Assembly (NCBI GenBank): GCA_030156535.1
Contig: JASGMJ010000036.1
Location: forward strand, 1 to 34,022
Length of the DNA stretch: 34,022 nt
Origin: Candidatus Sumerlaeota bacterium
GTDB lineage: Bacteria; Sumerlaeota; Sumerlaeia; SLMS01; JAHLLQ01
Direction: 5' to 3'
Positions 7,039 to 16,587 of the stretch are shown piece after piece. How positions within the stretch are numbered: position 1 is the first letter of the stretch; each line of letters starts with the position of its first letter. A program made the position numbers and the translations under genes. The notes below the pieces were generated by a model. The model had not been told where the DNA came from. It searched no databases and saw only the letters and a list, made by a program, of their open reading frames with translations.

Positions 7039-7446
7039 TCAGGCTTCCGCCTTTTCCTCGGCGGGTGCCTCGGCGGCGGAAGCCACCGGCTCGAAATCGA
7101 CGAACTCGATGTACGTCATCCATGCGCCGTCGCCTTCGCGCTGGCCGTCGTGGATGATGCGGGTATAGCCACCGGGGCGTTCCTTGAAACGCGGGCCGAT
7201 GTCGGTGAAAAGCTTGTGGACCGCCTGCTTCTTGCCGAGGGCCTGGAAGGCCTGGCGGCGGTGGTGCTGCTCGCCCTTGCGGGCCAGCGTCACCAGCTTC
7301 TCGATGAACGGACGCAGGGCCTTGGCCTTTGCCTCCGTCGTGCGGATGCGCTCGTTGTCGATCAGCGCGACGCCGAGATTACGGAAGAGCGCCTTGCGAT
7401 GCCCTGCCGTGCGATTCAGTTTGATCGTGTTTTTCCGATGACGCAT
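7039..7446 (-). CDS. rplQ: 50S ribosomal protein L17
   Basis: L17 of the large subunit, located near the peptide exit tunnel. The N-terminus [20 protein letters not shown] is diagnostic, followed by the conserved [10 protein letters not shown] region and the GGYTRI motif. At 135 residues it carries a short acidic, alanine-rich C-terminal tail (about residues 121-135) that many L17 proteins lack. AAGGTG lies 7 bases before the ATG. It is the last gene of the alpha cluster, directly after rpoA, and a strong terminator follows. Confidence 0.97.
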   Translation of the reverse strand: MRHRKNTIKLNRTAGHRKALFRNLGVALIDNERIRTTEAKAKALRPFIEKLVTLARKGEQHHRRQAFQALGKKQAVHKLFTDIGPRFKERPGGYTRIIHDGQREGDGAWMTYIEFVDFEPVASAAEAPAEEKAEA

Positions 7447-7526
7447 TTCCGTTCACCTTCGCCTGTACGAATCGGTTGACCGCCTGCTTTCCCCGGCAGA
7501 ACGCCGGAGTGCCATCGGCGGGGCTA

Positions 7527-8558
7527 TCAGTCCTTGTCTTCGCTGCCCATGTTGACGGGCAGGCCACGCTCGTCCAGCTTCATGTTGAAGCTGAGGTTGT
7601 ACTGCTTGAGGATGCCCTTGATTTCCGAGAGCGACTTGCGGCCGAAGTTGCGGTACTTCAGCATTTCGCTTTCGGTCTTCTGCACGAGGTCGCGGATCGT
7701 CTTGATACCCGCAGCTTCGAGGCAGTTGAACGAACGCACCGAGAGTTCGAGCTCCTCGATCGACTTGTCGAGGATCGCCTGAATCGGCGCAACACCTTCG
7801 CCACCCTCGGAGGTTTCCATCATTCCGGCTTCTGCGAAACTGGCCTCGCGGTCCTCGATGCGGATGAACAGATCGAGGTGGTCGCGCAGGATCTTCGCCG
7901 CGAAACTGATCGCCTCGTCGGGGCGCACGCTGCCGTCGGTGGTCACTTCCATGACCAACCGGTCGTAGTCCGTCTGCTGGCCGACACGGGCGTCGGAAAC
8001 TTCATAGCGCACCTTGCGGATCGGGGAGAAGACAGCGTCGATCGGCAGAATGCCGATGTCGTCCTCGTCCTCCATCTCGGGGTACACCGCCGCCATGTAG
8101 CCGCGGCCCTGGGCAACGAGGACTTCCATCTCGAGTGTCGCGCCGTCGGTGATCTCGGCGATCTGCTGCTCGGGGTTGAGAATGCGCAGCCCCTCGGGCA
8201 ACTCGAAGTCCCCGGCCTTCACTTTGCCCGGGCCCTTCTTGGAGAGGAAGATCGTTGTCGTGCTCAGATCGCCGTCGAGAGCGAAGATGACCTGCTTGAG
8301 GTTCAGAATGATGTCGTTGACGTCTTCCCGTGCACCGGGGACGGCCATGAACTCGTGGCGCACGCCTTCGAAACGGACGCTCGTTGCTGCGGCCCCCTGA
8401 ATCGAGGAGAGCAGAACGCGGCGCAGCGAGTTGCCAATCGTCGTGCCGAAGCCACGCTCGAGGGGCTCGACAGTGAAACGGCCGAAGGTATTGCTCAGCG
8501 TCAACTTGTCGGGGACGAGGCGCGTGGGGCGGATGAGCGGCTTAAGTTCCAGCTCCAT
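7527..8558 (-). CDS. rpoA: DNA-directed RNA polymerase subunit alpha
   Basis: The 343-residue alpha subunit. The N-terminal dimerisation domain includes GFGTTIGNSLRRVLLSS, which contacts beta and beta-prime. The C-terminal domain (about residues 268-325) has the helix-hairpin-helix region ELSVRSFNCLEAAGI; its conserved arginine binds UP-element DNA and activators. I chose ATG 8558 because AGGAG lies 10 bases upstream; a TTG at 8567 would touch the ribosome binding site. It lies between rpsD and rplQ, as in most bacteria, so polymerase and ribosome components are expressed together. Confidence 0.97.
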   Translation of the reverse strand: MELELKPLIRPTRLVPDKLTLSNTFGRFTVEPLERGFGTTIGNSLRRVLLSSIQGAAATSVRFEGVRHEFMAVPGAREDVNDIILNLKQVIFALDGDLSTTTIFLSKKGPGKVKAGDFELPEGLRILNPEQQIAEITDGATLEMEVLVAQGRGYMAAVYPEMEDEDDIGILPIDAVFSPIRKVRYEVSDARVGQQTDYDRLVMEVTTDGSVRPDEAISFAAKILRDHLDLFIRIEDREASFAEAGMMETSEGGEGVAPIQAILDKSIEELELSVRSFNCLEAAGIKTIRDLVQKTESEMLKYRNFGRKSLSEIKGILKQYNLSFNMKLDERGLPVNMGSEDKD

Positions 8559-8647
8559 GAATCGCAATCTCCTGTGTCGTGTCGAGGGTCGTCGAAATCC
8601 TTGGGAACACTAGCGTTGCCTTGCGGAAGCGAAGGCAGTTCCCAGGC

Positions 8648-9277
8648 TTACTTCGAGTACAACTCGATGATGAGCTGCTCACGAATCTGGATGTCGTCCA
8701 GCTCTTCGCGTTCGGGGATGCGCAGGAATCGCGCCGACTTGTCCTCGTCGTTCAGTTCGATCCACCCCTTGATTCCGCGCGCCTTGTTGTAATCAACGGA
8801 TTCCAGGATGCCCTTGTTTGCCTTCATCTTCTCGACGATGCTGATGACGTCGCCCACACGCACTTCGTACGACGGGATGTTCACCCGCTTGCCGTTGACG
8901 AGAACGTGGTTGTGGCCGACGAGCTGACGGGCCTGTTGGCGCGTCAGGGCGAAGCCCGCGCGATAGACCACGTTGTCCAGACGGCGCTCGATCAACTGGA
9001 GCAGAACGTGGCCCGTGACGCCACGATAGCGCACGGCGCGTGCCACATAGCGGCGGAACTGGCGTTCCATCAGACCATAGATTCGCTTGGTCGTCTGCTT
9101 CTCGCGAAGCTGAACGCCGTACGTCGACATTTTCGTCGGCGCGCGGCCGTGCTGCCCCGGAGGAGTGTTCAGGCGGTCGTTCACGCGCCGTGCGGCGGCG
9201 GAACGCTCCGACTTGAGGTAAAGATTCCGCCCTTCACGGCGGTACAGGCGCAAAGCTGGTCCACGATAGCGTGCCAC
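8648..9277 (-). CDS. rpsD: 30S ribosomal protein S4, zinc-free form
   Basis: S4 is a primary 16S rRNA binder that nucleates 30S assembly and helps proofreading. The 209-residue protein has the S4 RNA-binding domain around residues 95-160 (LERRLDNVVYRAGFA has the usual pattern). The N-terminus (MARYRGPALRLYRREG) lacks the four cysteines of zinc-binding S4 proteins, so this is the C-minus type. The start is GTG at 9277. In E. coli S4 represses its own operon, but I see no equivalent structure that I could defend here. Confidence 0.97.
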   Translation of the reverse strand: MARYRGPALRLYRREGRNLYLKSERSAAARRVNDRLNTPPGQHGRAPTKMSTYGVQLREKQTTKRIYGLMERQFRRYVARAVRYRGVTGHVLLQLIERRLDNVVYRAGFALTRQQARQLVGHNHVLVNGKRVNIPSYEVRVGDVISIVEKMKANKGILESVDYNKARGIKGWIELNDEDKSARFLRIPEREELDDIQIREQLIIELYSK

Positions 9278-9324
9278 TGAAGATGTCCTTTGAATCGGTG
9301 GGTTGACGATATTGGTTCAGGTTG

Positions 9325-9720
9325 TTAGACGCGGCGGCGCTTGGGCGCCCGGCATCCGTTGTGTGGGATCGGTGTCACGTCACGGATCGACTTGATGGTC
9401 AGGCCGGCGGACTGCAGCGAGCGGATGGCCGACTCGCGGCCCGAGCCCGGGCCCTTGACGAGCACGTCGCATGAGGAGACGCCATGTTCCTTGGCCGCGT
9501 AGGCAGCCTTCTCAGAGGCCTGGCCGGCCGCATACGGAGTGCTCTTGCGGGAACTCTTGAAGCCCGCCGTCCCGGCGCTCGCCCACACCAGCGTGTTCCC
9601 CACCGGGTCCGCGAACGTGACGATCGTGTTGTTGAACGTCGCGTGAATATGCACGATGGCATGAGGGACGTTCTTCTTTATCTTTTTCTTCTGGCGCTGG
9701 GCTGTGGCTTTCTTGGCCAT
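9325..9720 (-). CDS. rpsK: 30S ribosomal protein S11
   Basis: S11 sits on the platform of the small subunit near the mRNA exit. The 131-residue protein has the family core ([37 protein letters not shown]) and the C-terminal [13 protein letters not shown] signature. AAGGAG lies 10 bases before the ATG. It lies between rpsM and rpsD in the alpha cluster. Confidence 0.97.
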   Translation of the reverse strand: MAKKATAQRQKKKIKKNVPHAIVHIHATFNNTIVTFADPVGNTLVWASAGTAGFKSSRKSTPYAAGQASEKAAYAAKEHGVSSCDVLVKGPGSGRESAIRSLQSAGLTIKSIRDVTPIPHNGCRAPKRRRV

Positions 9721-9763
9721 GTCGAAACGACTCCTTGAATCCCGTCAATACGCTGCTTGGATA

Positions 9764-10132
9764 TTATTTCTTCTTCGCGCCCACAGTGCGGCGCGGCCCC
9801 TTGCGAGTGCGCGAATTCGTCCGCGTGCGCTGGCCGCGCACAGGAAGACCGCGGCGATGGCGCAGCCCGCGATAGCAGCCGATATCCATCAGACGTTTGA
9901 TGTTTGTGCCCACTTCGCGGCGAAGGTCGCCCTCCACCTTGTAGTTGCTCGTGATCAGGGCGGAGATCTTCGAGACCTCTGCTTCCGTCAGGTCACGAAC
10001 ACGGGTGTTGAGGTCCACTCCGGCGGCTGCCAGAATCTCGCGCGAACGCGTCACGCCGATTCCATAAATATAGGTGAGCCCGTACTCAACGCGCTTGTCG
10101 CGGGGCAGGTCCACTCCGGCAATACGTGCCAC
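9764..10132 (-). CDS. rpsM: 30S ribosomal protein S13
   Basis: S13 in the 30S head contacts the large subunit and tRNA. The 122-residue sequence has the expected [18 protein letters not shown] start, the YIYGIG helix-hairpin motif, [15 protein letters not shown] and the basic tail [15 protein letters not shown]. Translation begins at GTG 10132. It is preceded by rpmJ and followed by rpsK. Confidence 0.97.
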   Translation of the reverse strand: MARIAGVDLPRDKRVEYGLTYIYGIGVTRSREILAAAGVDLNTRVRDLTEAEVSKISALITSNYKVEGDLRREVGTNIKRLMDIGCYRGLRHRRGLPVRGQRTRTNSRTRKGPRRTVGAKKK

Positions 10133-10164
10133 GGTTGATACTCCTCAGAAAAGAGAGTCGAAAG

Positions 10165-10278
10165 TTACCCCTGACGCTGCTTGTGCCGGGGGTTCTTGCA
10201 AATGACGCGCACTACACCGCGGCGCTTGATGACGCGGCAATCCTTGCAGATGCGCTTGACTGATGCTCTTACCTTCAT
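10165..10278 (-). CDS. rpmJ: 50S ribosomal protein L36, zinc-binding form
   Basis: A 37-residue protein too short for most ORF lists. It begins [14 protein letters not shown] and ends [11 protein letters not shown]. Two cysteines at 11 and 14, Cys27 and His32 make the standard L36 zinc site, so this is the zinc-plus paralogue. Gene order infA, rpmJ, rpsM is canonical. L36 binds 23S rRNA and stabilises the late-assembling large subunit. Confidence 0.95.
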   Translation of the reverse strand: MKVRASVKRICKDCRVIKRRGVVRVICKNPRHKQRQG

Positions 10279-10348
10279 CGTTCCGTACTCCTGGCCCCGG
10301 TACGGTTCAAATCCGCCCTGGGGGTCTTGTGACGCCTGGCCTGGAAGA

Positions 10349-10567
10349 TCACTTGTTGCGGTAAGTGATGCGCCCCCGGGTCAGGTCGTAGGGGGACAAT
10401 TCCACCGTGACGCGGTCGCCGGGCAGGATTCGGATATAGTGCATCCGCATCTTTCCCGAAATGTGCGTCAGAACCGTCATCCCGTTGTCCAATTCCACGC
10501 GGAACATGGCATTTGGCAACGTTTCAACGACGGATCCCTCAACTTCGATACCTTTTTCCTTGGCCAT
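10349..10567 (-). CDS. infA: Translation initiation factor IF-1
   Basis: A 72-residue OB-fold protein starting [20 protein letters not shown] and ending [11 protein letters not shown], the standard length and sequence pattern of IF-1. It occupies the ribosomal A site during initiation and helps IF-2 and IF-3. I set the start at ATG 10567 by homology; the open frame runs to 10636 but the added residues do not match the family. It sits between map and rpmJ as usual. Confidence 0.96.
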   Translation of the reverse strand: MAKEKGIEVEGSVVETLPNAMFRVELDNGMTVLTHISGKMRMHYIRILPGDRVTVELSPYDLTRGRITYRNK

Positions 10568-10665
10568 GAACTTTCCCGGTAACTCGTTTGCGCTCAGGTC
10601 TTTTTGGCCTGCCAAAGACAAGCCAAAGAGAGACACACGGCGTGCGGCCGCCTGTCAACCCTATT

Positions 10666-11436
10666 TCAGTCCACCCGGGTCAGGATTTCCGGGCCATTCT
10701 CCGTGATAGCGATCGTATGCTCGAAATGCGCGGCATAGCTTCGATCACGGGTTACCACTGTCCACTCGTCCTCCAGAACTTCCGTATCACCTTCGCCAAT
10801 CGCGACCATGGGTTCCACCGCGATGACCATCCCTGCCTTCAGCCGGGTTCCTGTTCCCGGCCTTCCGAAATTCTCGACTCGCGGATCCTCGTGCAGTGCC
10901 CGGCCAACGCCATGGCCACCGTAGTCCTTGATCAACGAGAAACCCGCGCCTTCCGCGCAAACCTGCACCGCGTTTCCAATGTCGCCAAGCCGGTTGCCCA
11001 CTTGGCACTGCTCGATTCCCAAAGCCAGGGAGCGCTGCGTTACTTCCAGCAGCCGCTCGACTTCCGGCGTCACCTTCCCCACTGCCACCGTGTACGCCGT
11101 GTCGGAATAGAAGCCCTTCAGCTTCACCCCGCAGTCGATCGACACGATGTCCCCTTCCGCCAATTCCCTCTTTCCCGGGATTCCGTGCACCACTTCCTCG
11201 TTCACCGAGATGCACAGCGTCTTTGGAAATCCATACAACCCCAGGAAGGCCGGCTTTCCTCCCGCCTGCTTGATCCGGTCGTGCGCCAGCTTGTCGAGTT
11301 CCAGCGTGGTGACTCCGGGCCTCACTGCCTCCACAACTTCAAGAATCACCTTCTGCAGAATCGCCCCGGCGCGGCGCATGATGTCCAGTTCCGCGGGGCT
11401 TTTCAGTTCAATGGCGTTCCTGCCAGACCGGCTCAC
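10666..11436 (-). CDS. map: Methionine aminopeptidase, type I
   Basis: A metal-dependent (pita-bread fold) enzyme that removes initiator methionine from new proteins. The family residues are present: His in VVHGIPG, two Asp in SIDCGV and FYSDTAYT, His in GGHGVG, Glu in VAVEPM and Glu in the late FEHTIAIT motif. I favour GTG 11436, which has AGGA 5 bases upstream and gives a start close to IELKSPAELDIMRRAG. A TTG at 11460 without such a site would add eight residues. It lies between adk and infA, an order seen in many bacteria. Confidence 0.95.
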   Translation of the reverse strand: MSRSGRNAIELKSPAELDIMRRAGAILQKVILEVVEAVRPGVTTLELDKLAHDRIKQAGGKPAFLGLYGFPKTLCISVNEEVVHGIPGKRELAEGDIVSIDCGVKLKGFYSDTAYTVAVGKVTPEVERLLEVTQRSLALGIEQCQVGNRLGDIGNAVQVCAEGAGFSLIKDYGGHGVGRALHEDPRVENFGRPGTGTRLKAGMVIAVEPMVAIGEGDTEVLEDEWTVVTRDRSYAAHFEHTIAITENGPEILTRVD

Positions 11437-11471
11437 GTTTTCCTGCCACACTGCCGCCAACTCGCTGCGGC

Positions 11472-12131
11472 CTAGTATTGTTCCGACAAGATGGCGCTCA
11501 AGCGCTCAAAAACCTGGTCGGGTGTTCCTGTTCCGTCAATTGCTGACAACTTACCCATCATTTCATACTGGTGCAGGACCGGGGCCGTTTGCGCATGATA
11601 GACTCTCAGGCGCTCTTCCACTGTCTCCGGCGAATCATCTTTCCGCTGAATCAGTGGCGGGTTCCCGTTGCAAACATCGCAAGCCTCGATCGCCTTGGTG
11701 TCGAGGGAGTGGATGTTGAACGTCTTGCGGCACTCGCTGCACACCCGCCGCCCGGTAATGCGGTCCATCAAATCGGCATCAGGTACTTCGAGGCTGACGA
11801 CGGCCACGGGTGTCAGGCGGTGCTTTTCCAGTACTCCTTCAAGCTGCTCGATCTGTCTCAGTGTTCGCGGATAGCCATCGAAGAGAAAGCTGTCCGTCTG
11901 GCTCCGGTGCGACCCTATAAAGGCGTCCACAATTCCCGTTACCATGTCGTCGGGGATCAGTTCCCCGTGTTCCACGCGTTCAGCCACTTGCCGGCCCAGG
12001 GGCGTCTTCTCCCTGATGGCCTTTCTGATCGCGTCCCCCGTCGACAGGTGCGTCAGCAGATACTGGTCGCAAACCCGCTGCGCCTGCGTTCCTTTTCCCG
12101 CCCCCGGAGGTCCGAACAAGACCAGATTCAT
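11472..12131 (-). CDS. adk: Adenylate kinase with zinc-type LID
   Basis: Interconverts ATP plus AMP and two ADP. The 219-residue protein has the P-loop GPPGAGKGT (residues 7-15), the DGYPRT motif and a long-form LID with four cysteines (131, 134, 151 and 154: CSEC and CDVC), which in other bacteria bind a structural zinc. Gram-negative model enzymes usually lack these cysteines. GGAGG lies 10 bases before the ATG. It follows secY and precedes map. Confidence 0.96.
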   Translation of the reverse strand: MNLVLFGPPGAGKGTQAQRVCDQYLLTHLSTGDAIRKAIREKTPLGRQVAERVEHGELIPDDMVTGIVDAFIGSHRSQTDSFLFDGYPRTLRQIEQLEGVLEKHRLTPVAVVSLEVPDADLMDRITGRRVCSECRKTFNIHSLDTKAIEACDVCNGNPPLIQRKDDSPETVEERLRVYHAQTAPVLHQYEMMGKLSAIDGTGTPDQVFERLSAILSEQY

Positions 12132-12179
12132 TGCGTCCCATCCTCCGGCTCGTCAGCCCATCGATCCGCCGTTCCTACC

Positions 12180-13625
12180 CTACTTGCGTCCCGACCAGCG
12201 TCCGGAGCCTCCCCCGCCACCAGTCTGGCGACGAATCTTGAATCCATCATAGTGGCGCATCAGCATCTGGCTCTCCACGCGCTTCATCGTGTCAAGCACC
12301 ACGCCGACCACGATGATCAGGCCCGTGCCGCCGGCAAACTCCGCGTAGGCATAGTTCACCTTGAACGCCATTGAGAGCACCATGGGGATCAGAGCCACCG
12401 CCACCAGGAACACCGCGCCAACCGTCGTAATGCGCGTCAGCACCATGTCGATGTAGTCGGCAGTCTGCTTGCCAGGACGATAGCCAGGAATGAATGCACC
12501 CGACTTCTTGAGGTTGTCTGCAACATCCTGCGGATTGAACGTCACCGCTGTGTAGAAGAAACAGAAGAACCCGGTCAGCACGATGTACGCCAGCGTGTAC
12601 AGGTTCACCATCTTCAGCAGAAGAAAGATACTCTCCTTCTGGATGTTCAGGATGTCATAAAGATTGTAGGGCGTGTTGGGAGAGAACCAGATTCCCAAGC
12701 CCTGCATGAAGCCGCCACCACCACCGCCCACCCAGCCGAAGACCGTCTGCGGCAGGGTCAGAATGGCGCTCGAGAAAATCACGGGAATAACACCAGCCGT
12801 GTTGACCTTCAGCGGCAGGTAGTTCGTCTGCGCGGTCTGCACGCGGCGCCCAACGGTGCGGCGCGCGTGCTGGATCGGAATCTTGCGCGCGCCTTCCTGG
12901 ATCAGGATAATCATCACTGTCGTGAAGATGCACAGGGCCGCCAGAATCGGAACCCAGATCTTTGCAACCGAGCCGAACTTCAAGTGGCTGACAAGCAGCG
13001 CGATTCCGCCAGGGTACGCGGACACAATGCCCAGCGCGATGATGAGCGAGATGCCGTTGCCGACGCCCTTTTCCGTGATCCGCTCGCCGATCCACATCAA
13101 CAGGGCCGTGCCCGTGGTGATCGATAGCATGGCGATCAACAGGAAAACCCACGTTCCGGGGATAAACCCAAGGAACGTGGCCTCCGACAGAGCCGGCATG
13201 ATCAGGTTGTTCTGCTTCATCCAGATCCCGAGACCCAGGGACTGGACGATGGCGAGGACGATGGTGCCGTAGCGCGAGTACTGCTCGATCTTGCGCTGGC
13301 CCGCCTCGCCTTCCTTCTTCAGCTTCTCCAGCCATGGCCAAACGACCATGAGGAGCTGCAGGATAATCTGAGCGGAGATGTACGGCATGATCCCGAGGGC
13401 CATGACGCTCATCTTGCTGAACCCACCGCCGGTGAACATATTCACCATGTTGAAGACACCCTGCGAGCCAAACGACTGCTCGAAGAGTTCCTTCAGGCGA
13501 TCACCATCCACGAAGGGACTCGGGATGTGCTGGCCGATACGGAAGACGCCCACCATCATCAGAGTGTAGGCGATCTTCTTCCTGAGATCGGGGATCTTGA
13601 AGAGATTGGTGATTGCTTGGAACAT
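12180..13625 (-). CDS. secY: Protein translocase subunit SecY
   Basis: The channel-forming membrane subunit of the Sec translocon. The 481-residue protein starts with the typical FKIPDLRKKIAYTLMMVGVF region and has about ten hydrophobic segments. Cytoplasmic loop marks include QYSRYGTIVLAIVQS and the RRTVGRR/YLPLKVN region. The extreme C-terminus is glycine-rich (QTGGGGGSGRWSGRK) and probably a species-specific tail. It follows rplO in the spc cluster, as usual, which ties export capacity to ribosome synthesis. Confidence 0.97.
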   Translation of the reverse strand: MFQAITNLFKIPDLRKKIAYTLMMVGVFRIGQHIPSPFVDGDRLKELFEQSFGSQGVFNMVNMFTGGGFSKMSVMALGIMPYISAQIILQLLMVVWPWLEKLKKEGEAGQRKIEQYSRYGTIVLAIVQSLGLGIWMKQNNLIMPALSEATFLGFIPGTWVFLLIAMLSITTGTALLMWIGERITEKGVGNGISLIIALGIVSAYPGGIALLVSHLKFGSVAKIWVPILAALCIFTTVMIILIQEGARKIPIQHARRTVGRRVQTAQTNYLPLKVNTAGVIPVIFSSAILTLPQTVFGWVGGGGGGFMQGLGIWFSPNTPYNLYDILNIQKESIFLLLKMVNLYTLAYIVLTGFFCFFYTAVTFNPQDVADNLKKSGAFIPGYRPGKQTADYIDMVLTRITTVGAVFLVAVALIPMVLSMAFKVNYAYAEFAGGTGLIIVVGVVLDTMKRVESQMLMRHYDGFKIRRQTGGGGGSGRWSGRK

Positions 13626-13679
13626 TCAGTGCCGTCCGCGGGTTAGGGAGACGGCGGTGAGTCGGGCCGCGCTCGGCAA

Positions 13680-14123
13680 TCAGCCGAGCAGTTCGACCGT
13701 TCCCCCCGCCGATGTGATCTTCTCGCGAGCACTGGTGGAGACGGCGTTGACCTTCACCGTGAGCGACTTGCCCAGGTCCCCATGTCCCAGTACCTTCACG
13801 GGCTTGTTCGTGCGCACCAGGCGCAGCTTCTTCAGTGCCTCGGTATCGACGGTCGCGCCTGCCTCGAAGTGCTTCTCGAGAGCCGCGACGTTGACCACTT
13901 CGTACTCCGTGCGGAACGGGTTATGAAACCCGAACTTCGGAATACGGCGGATCAGAGGCATCTGGCCGCCTTCAAAGTGCCCACCGGGACCAGAGCCCGA
14001 GCGGGCCTGCTTGCCCTTGTGGCCCTTGCCCGACGTCTTGCCGTGACCGCTGCCTTCGCCGCGGCCCAGACGCTTGCGCTTTTGACGACGCCCGGGATCT
14101 CCAGGCAGTTCATGAATCTTCAT
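13680..14123 (-). CDS. rplO: 50S ribosomal protein L15
   Basis: L15 is a late-assembling large-subunit protein. The glycine- and basic-rich N-terminus (LGRGEGSGHGKTSGKGHKG) and the LIRRIPKFGF motif are diagnostic. The ATG overlaps the rpmD stop codon (ATGA), and GAGGAAG precedes it. At 147 residues its length is standard. Confidence 0.97.
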   Translation of the reverse strand: MKIHELPGDPGRRQKRKRLGRGEGSGHGKTSGKGHKGKQARSGSGPGGHFEGGQMPLIRRIPKFGFHNPFRTEYEVVNVAALEKHFEAGATVDTEALKKLRLVRTNKPVKVLGHGDLGKSLTVKVNAVSTSAREKITSAGGTVELLG

Positions 14124-14302
14124 GCGACTTCCTCAACGCGAACCAGAAAGTAAACCGAGTCGATCATACCCTTGATGGCAGGGTTGAGCTCCTTGACCAC
14201 GCTGTGGCCCATGTGCTTCAGCCCCAATGCCTCCATCGTGCGGCGGTGGCTCTGCTTGCAGCCGATGGTGCTCTTAATCCAAGTGACGCGAACGCTCTTC
14301 AT
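14120..14302 (-). CDS. rpmD: 50S ribosomal protein L30
   Basis: The 60-residue protein has the typical VRVTWIKSTIG beginning and the LGLKHMGHSVV motif of L30. GAGGAG lies 9 bases before the ATG. L30 is missing in some bacterial phyla, so its presence is mildly informative for placement. It is coupled to rplO by a 4-base overlap. Confidence 0.96.
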   Translation of the reverse strand: MKSVRVTWIKSTIGCKQSHRRTMEALGLKHMGHSVVKELNPAIKGMIDSVYFLVRVEEVA

Positions 14303-14344
14303 TGGTCAATGCTCCTCGGGAATTCCCTGTGGGCCCTGCGGCCC

Positions 14345-15076
14345 TCAGTTGCCCGGCCTGTTCTTGTCGGCCTCGGCTCCACCGGTACGGCCGCCGGCGC
14401 TGTACGTGCCCTGCGGCGCCCGGCTCTCGCGGCGGTTGGCGCTGACCATGGGGACGGAGGCGAGGAACTCCTCGCGGCCCTTCTGATAGCGCTCGGCGCC
14501 CTTCTTGCCCAGCATCTCCTCAAGCGTCTTGCCACGCAAGGAGGCGACCAGCTCGGGAATCATCAGCACCTTCAGGCCCTCGAAAGTAGCCTTCACAACG
14601 TTGAGCGAGTTGCCGCTGCCCAAAACCTTCGTCAGGCAGTCGCGCACACCGGCCATCTCCAGCACCGCACGCATCGCGGGACCAGCGATCAAGCCGGTAC
14701 CTTCCGAGGCGGGGCGCAGCAGAACGCGGCCGGCACCAAACTCACCGATCACCTCGTGGGGAATCGTGCGGCCGACGATCGGAACCGAAATCAGGTTGCG
14801 CTTGCCGCGCGCGATCGCCTTCTGGATCGCGTCGGGCACTTCGTTCGCCTTGCCGAAGCCCACACCCACGTGCCCCTTGCCGTCACCAACGACGACGAGA
14901 GCCGCGAAGCTGAAGTTACGCCCGCCCTTCACAACCTTCGACACGCGGTTCAGGCTGACCATCTCCTCGCGCAAATCGAGCTTCGAGGGATCGATCACCG
15001 TCTCGCGGCGGTAGGGAGCGATGACGCCGGGGTTCTGCTCCTGGCCGTCTTCTTGTTCCAACGAATCAACCGACAT
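14345..15076 (-). CDS. rpsE: 30S ribosomal protein S5
   Basis: S5 lines the mRNA entry tunnel and contributes to decoding fidelity. The core includes [20 protein letters not shown] and [20 protein letters not shown] chose ATG 15076 because AAGGG lies 7 bases upstream; the frame extends to 15121 without a good site. With 243 residues it is longer than the roughly 165-residue E. coli protein, with extra charged residues at both ends, mainly a C-terminal basic and glycine-rich extension after about residue 200. Confidence 0.96.
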   Translation of the reverse strand: MSVDSLEQEDGQEQNPGVIAPYRRETVIDPSKLDLREEMVSLNRVSKVVKGGRNFSFAALVVVGDGKGHVGVGFGKANEVPDAIQKAIARGKRNLISVPIVGRTIPHEVIGEFGAGRVLLRPASEGTGLIAGPAMRAVLEMAGVRDCLTKVLGSGNSLNVVKATFEGLKVLMIPELVASLRGKTLEEMLGKKGAERYQKGREEFLASVPMVSANRRESRAPQGTYSAGGRTGGAEADKNRPGN

Positions 15077-15129
15077 GATGGTACCCTTCTGAATCTGTGC
15101 GGACGGTGGAAACCGGGACATACCCGGAA

Positions 15130-15516
15130 TCAGACCTTGATGCCGCCCTCGCGAACGGCGTCGCAGAGAGCCTTGACGACTCCGTGGTAGCGGTAGCCGC
15201 CGCGGTCGAACACGACGGTCTCGATACCCTTTTCCTTCAGAGCCTCCGCAACTTCCTTGCCCAACTTCTTCGCGGACTCGATGTTGCGGAAATTCTTGTT
15301 CGCCACGCCGTCGCGCTTGTTCGTCGTCAGCGAGACGAGCGTATGCCCGCCCTGGCCGGCCGAATCGTCGACAACGACGGCATACAGGTGCTTGAGTGTC
15401 TTGCGCACCATCAGGCGCGGGCGCTCTTCAGTGCCCACAACCTTCTTGCGGATGCGCATGTGACGGCGCTGAAGGCGCCCCCACTTGTCTTTGCGATGTT
15501 TTCTGTCGACATTCAT
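15130..15516 (-). CDS. rplR: 50S ribosomal protein L18
   Basis: L18 binds 5S rRNA together with L5 and L25. The 128-residue protein ends in the family signature [23 protein letters not shown]. The N-terminus is basic ([20 protein letters not shown]). It lies between rplF and rpsE as in other spc clusters. Confidence 0.97.
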   Translation of the reverse strand: MNVDRKHRKDKWGRLQRRHMRIRKKVVGTEERPRLMVRKTLKHLYAVVVDDSAGQGGHTLVSLTTNKRDGVANKNFRNIESAKKLGKEVAEALKEKGIETVVFDRGGYRYHGVVKALCDAVREGGIKV

Positions 15517-15583
15517 GTTTTCAGTCTCCCGGATCCCTGGAGAGGACGCTTGGTAGCCCCCTCATCGCGGGTTGTCGGCTCTG

Positions 15584-16123
15584 TTACTTGCCGCCGCTCT
15601 TGCCCACCTTGCGGCGGACGTACTCGCCTTTGTAGCGCACACCCTTGCCCTTGTAGGGCTCGGGGGGGCGATAGCCGCGGATGTTCGCGGCCACCTGGCC
15701 GACGACCTGCTTGTCAGCACCTTCGATCACGATCTCCGTCTGCTTGGGCGACGAGAACGTCACGCCGGCAGGAGGATCGACCTCAATCGGGTGGGAGTAG
15801 CCGAGGCTCAGGACCAGCTTCTTGCCCTGGACAGCGGCACGATAGCCGACGCCTTGAATCTCGAGTTCCTTCTTGAAGCCCTCGGACACGCCTTTGACAC
15901 AGTTGGAAATCAGGCGTTGATAAAGGCCGTGAAAGGCACGCGACTGACGGTCGTCGGAATAGCGGGCCACAAGAATGTTGCCGTCCTCGACTTTGACATC
16001 GACGCGGCCGAGCGTATCAACGCTCAGAGTGCCTTTGGGGCCCTTGACGTTCACGACAGCCTTGTCGACTTTGATGTCGACGCCCTTCGGAACGGCGATG
16101 GGAAGTTTTCCAATACGGGACAA
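15584..16123 (-). CDS. rplF: 50S ribosomal protein L6, TTG start
   Basis: L6 sits at the base of the L7/L12 stalk near the factor-binding site. The 179-residue protein starts MSRIGKLPIAVPKGVDI and ends with the PEPYKGKGVRYKGEYVRRK signature. The start codon is TTG at 16123, supported by GGAGG 9 bases upstream and by exact family alignment. Confidence 0.97.
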   Translation of the reverse strand: MSRIGKLPIAVPKGVDIKVDKAVVNVKGPKGTLSVDTLGRVDVKVEDGNILVARYSDDRQSRAFHGLYQRLISNCVKGVSEGFKKELEIQGVGYRAAVQGKKLVLSLGYSHPIEVDPPAGVTFSSPKQTEIVIEGADKQVVGQVAANIRGYRPPEPYKGKGVRYKGEYVRRKVGKSGGK

Positions 16124-16145
16124 GGTCCGGTACCTCCGTCAAATC

Positions 16146-16544
16146 TTACCACACAGTGCAGAGAATCTCTCCGCCAACCTTCTGGCGGCGCGCCTCACGG
16201 CCCGTCATGATGCCCGAGGACGTGGAAAGAATCACGATCCCCAGTCCGCCGCGGACACGCGGAATTTCGTCGGACTTGATGTAACGGCGAATCCCGGGCT
16301 TGCTGATTCGCTCCAGGCCATTGATGACCTTTTCCTTGGCGGGGCCATACTTCAGGAAGACGCGAATCGTTCCCTGCTTGTTGTTACGCATGACCTTGTA
16401 GTACTTGATGAAACCCTCGTCCTTCAGGATCCGGGCAAGCGCCACCTTCACCTTCGAGTTGGGCACGTCGACGTGATCCTTGTGAACCATGTTCGCGTTA
16501 CGGATGCGCGTCAGCATGTCGGCAATGGGGTCTGTGTGAACCAT
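16146..16544 (-). CDS. rpsH: 30S ribosomal protein S8
   Basis: A primary 16S rRNA binder in the central domain. The 132-residue sequence has the [14 protein letters not shown] start and the [15 protein letters not shown] signature near the C-terminus. In E. coli S8 represses the spc operon by binding the L5 leader; I did not identify a comparable target. It follows the zinc-type rpsN. Confidence 0.97.
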   Translation of the reverse strand: MVHTDPIADMLTRIRNANMVHKDHVDVPNSKVKVALARILKDEGFIKYYKVMRNNKQGTIRVFLKYGPAKEKVINGLERISKPGIRRYIKSDEIPRVRGGLGIVILSTSSGIMTGREARRQKVGGEILCTVW

Positions 16545-16587
16545 CAGGGTCGTATACCTCCGAGATCGAAAGCGGCGGGGCGGTGAA

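Noticed and set aside
10568..10658. Internal promoter before infA (TTGACA on the minus strand at 10653-10658) and a small palindrome near 10597-10617
   Set aside because: No -10 box lies 16-18 bases downstream of the TTGACA, and the palindrome has only a two-base loop.
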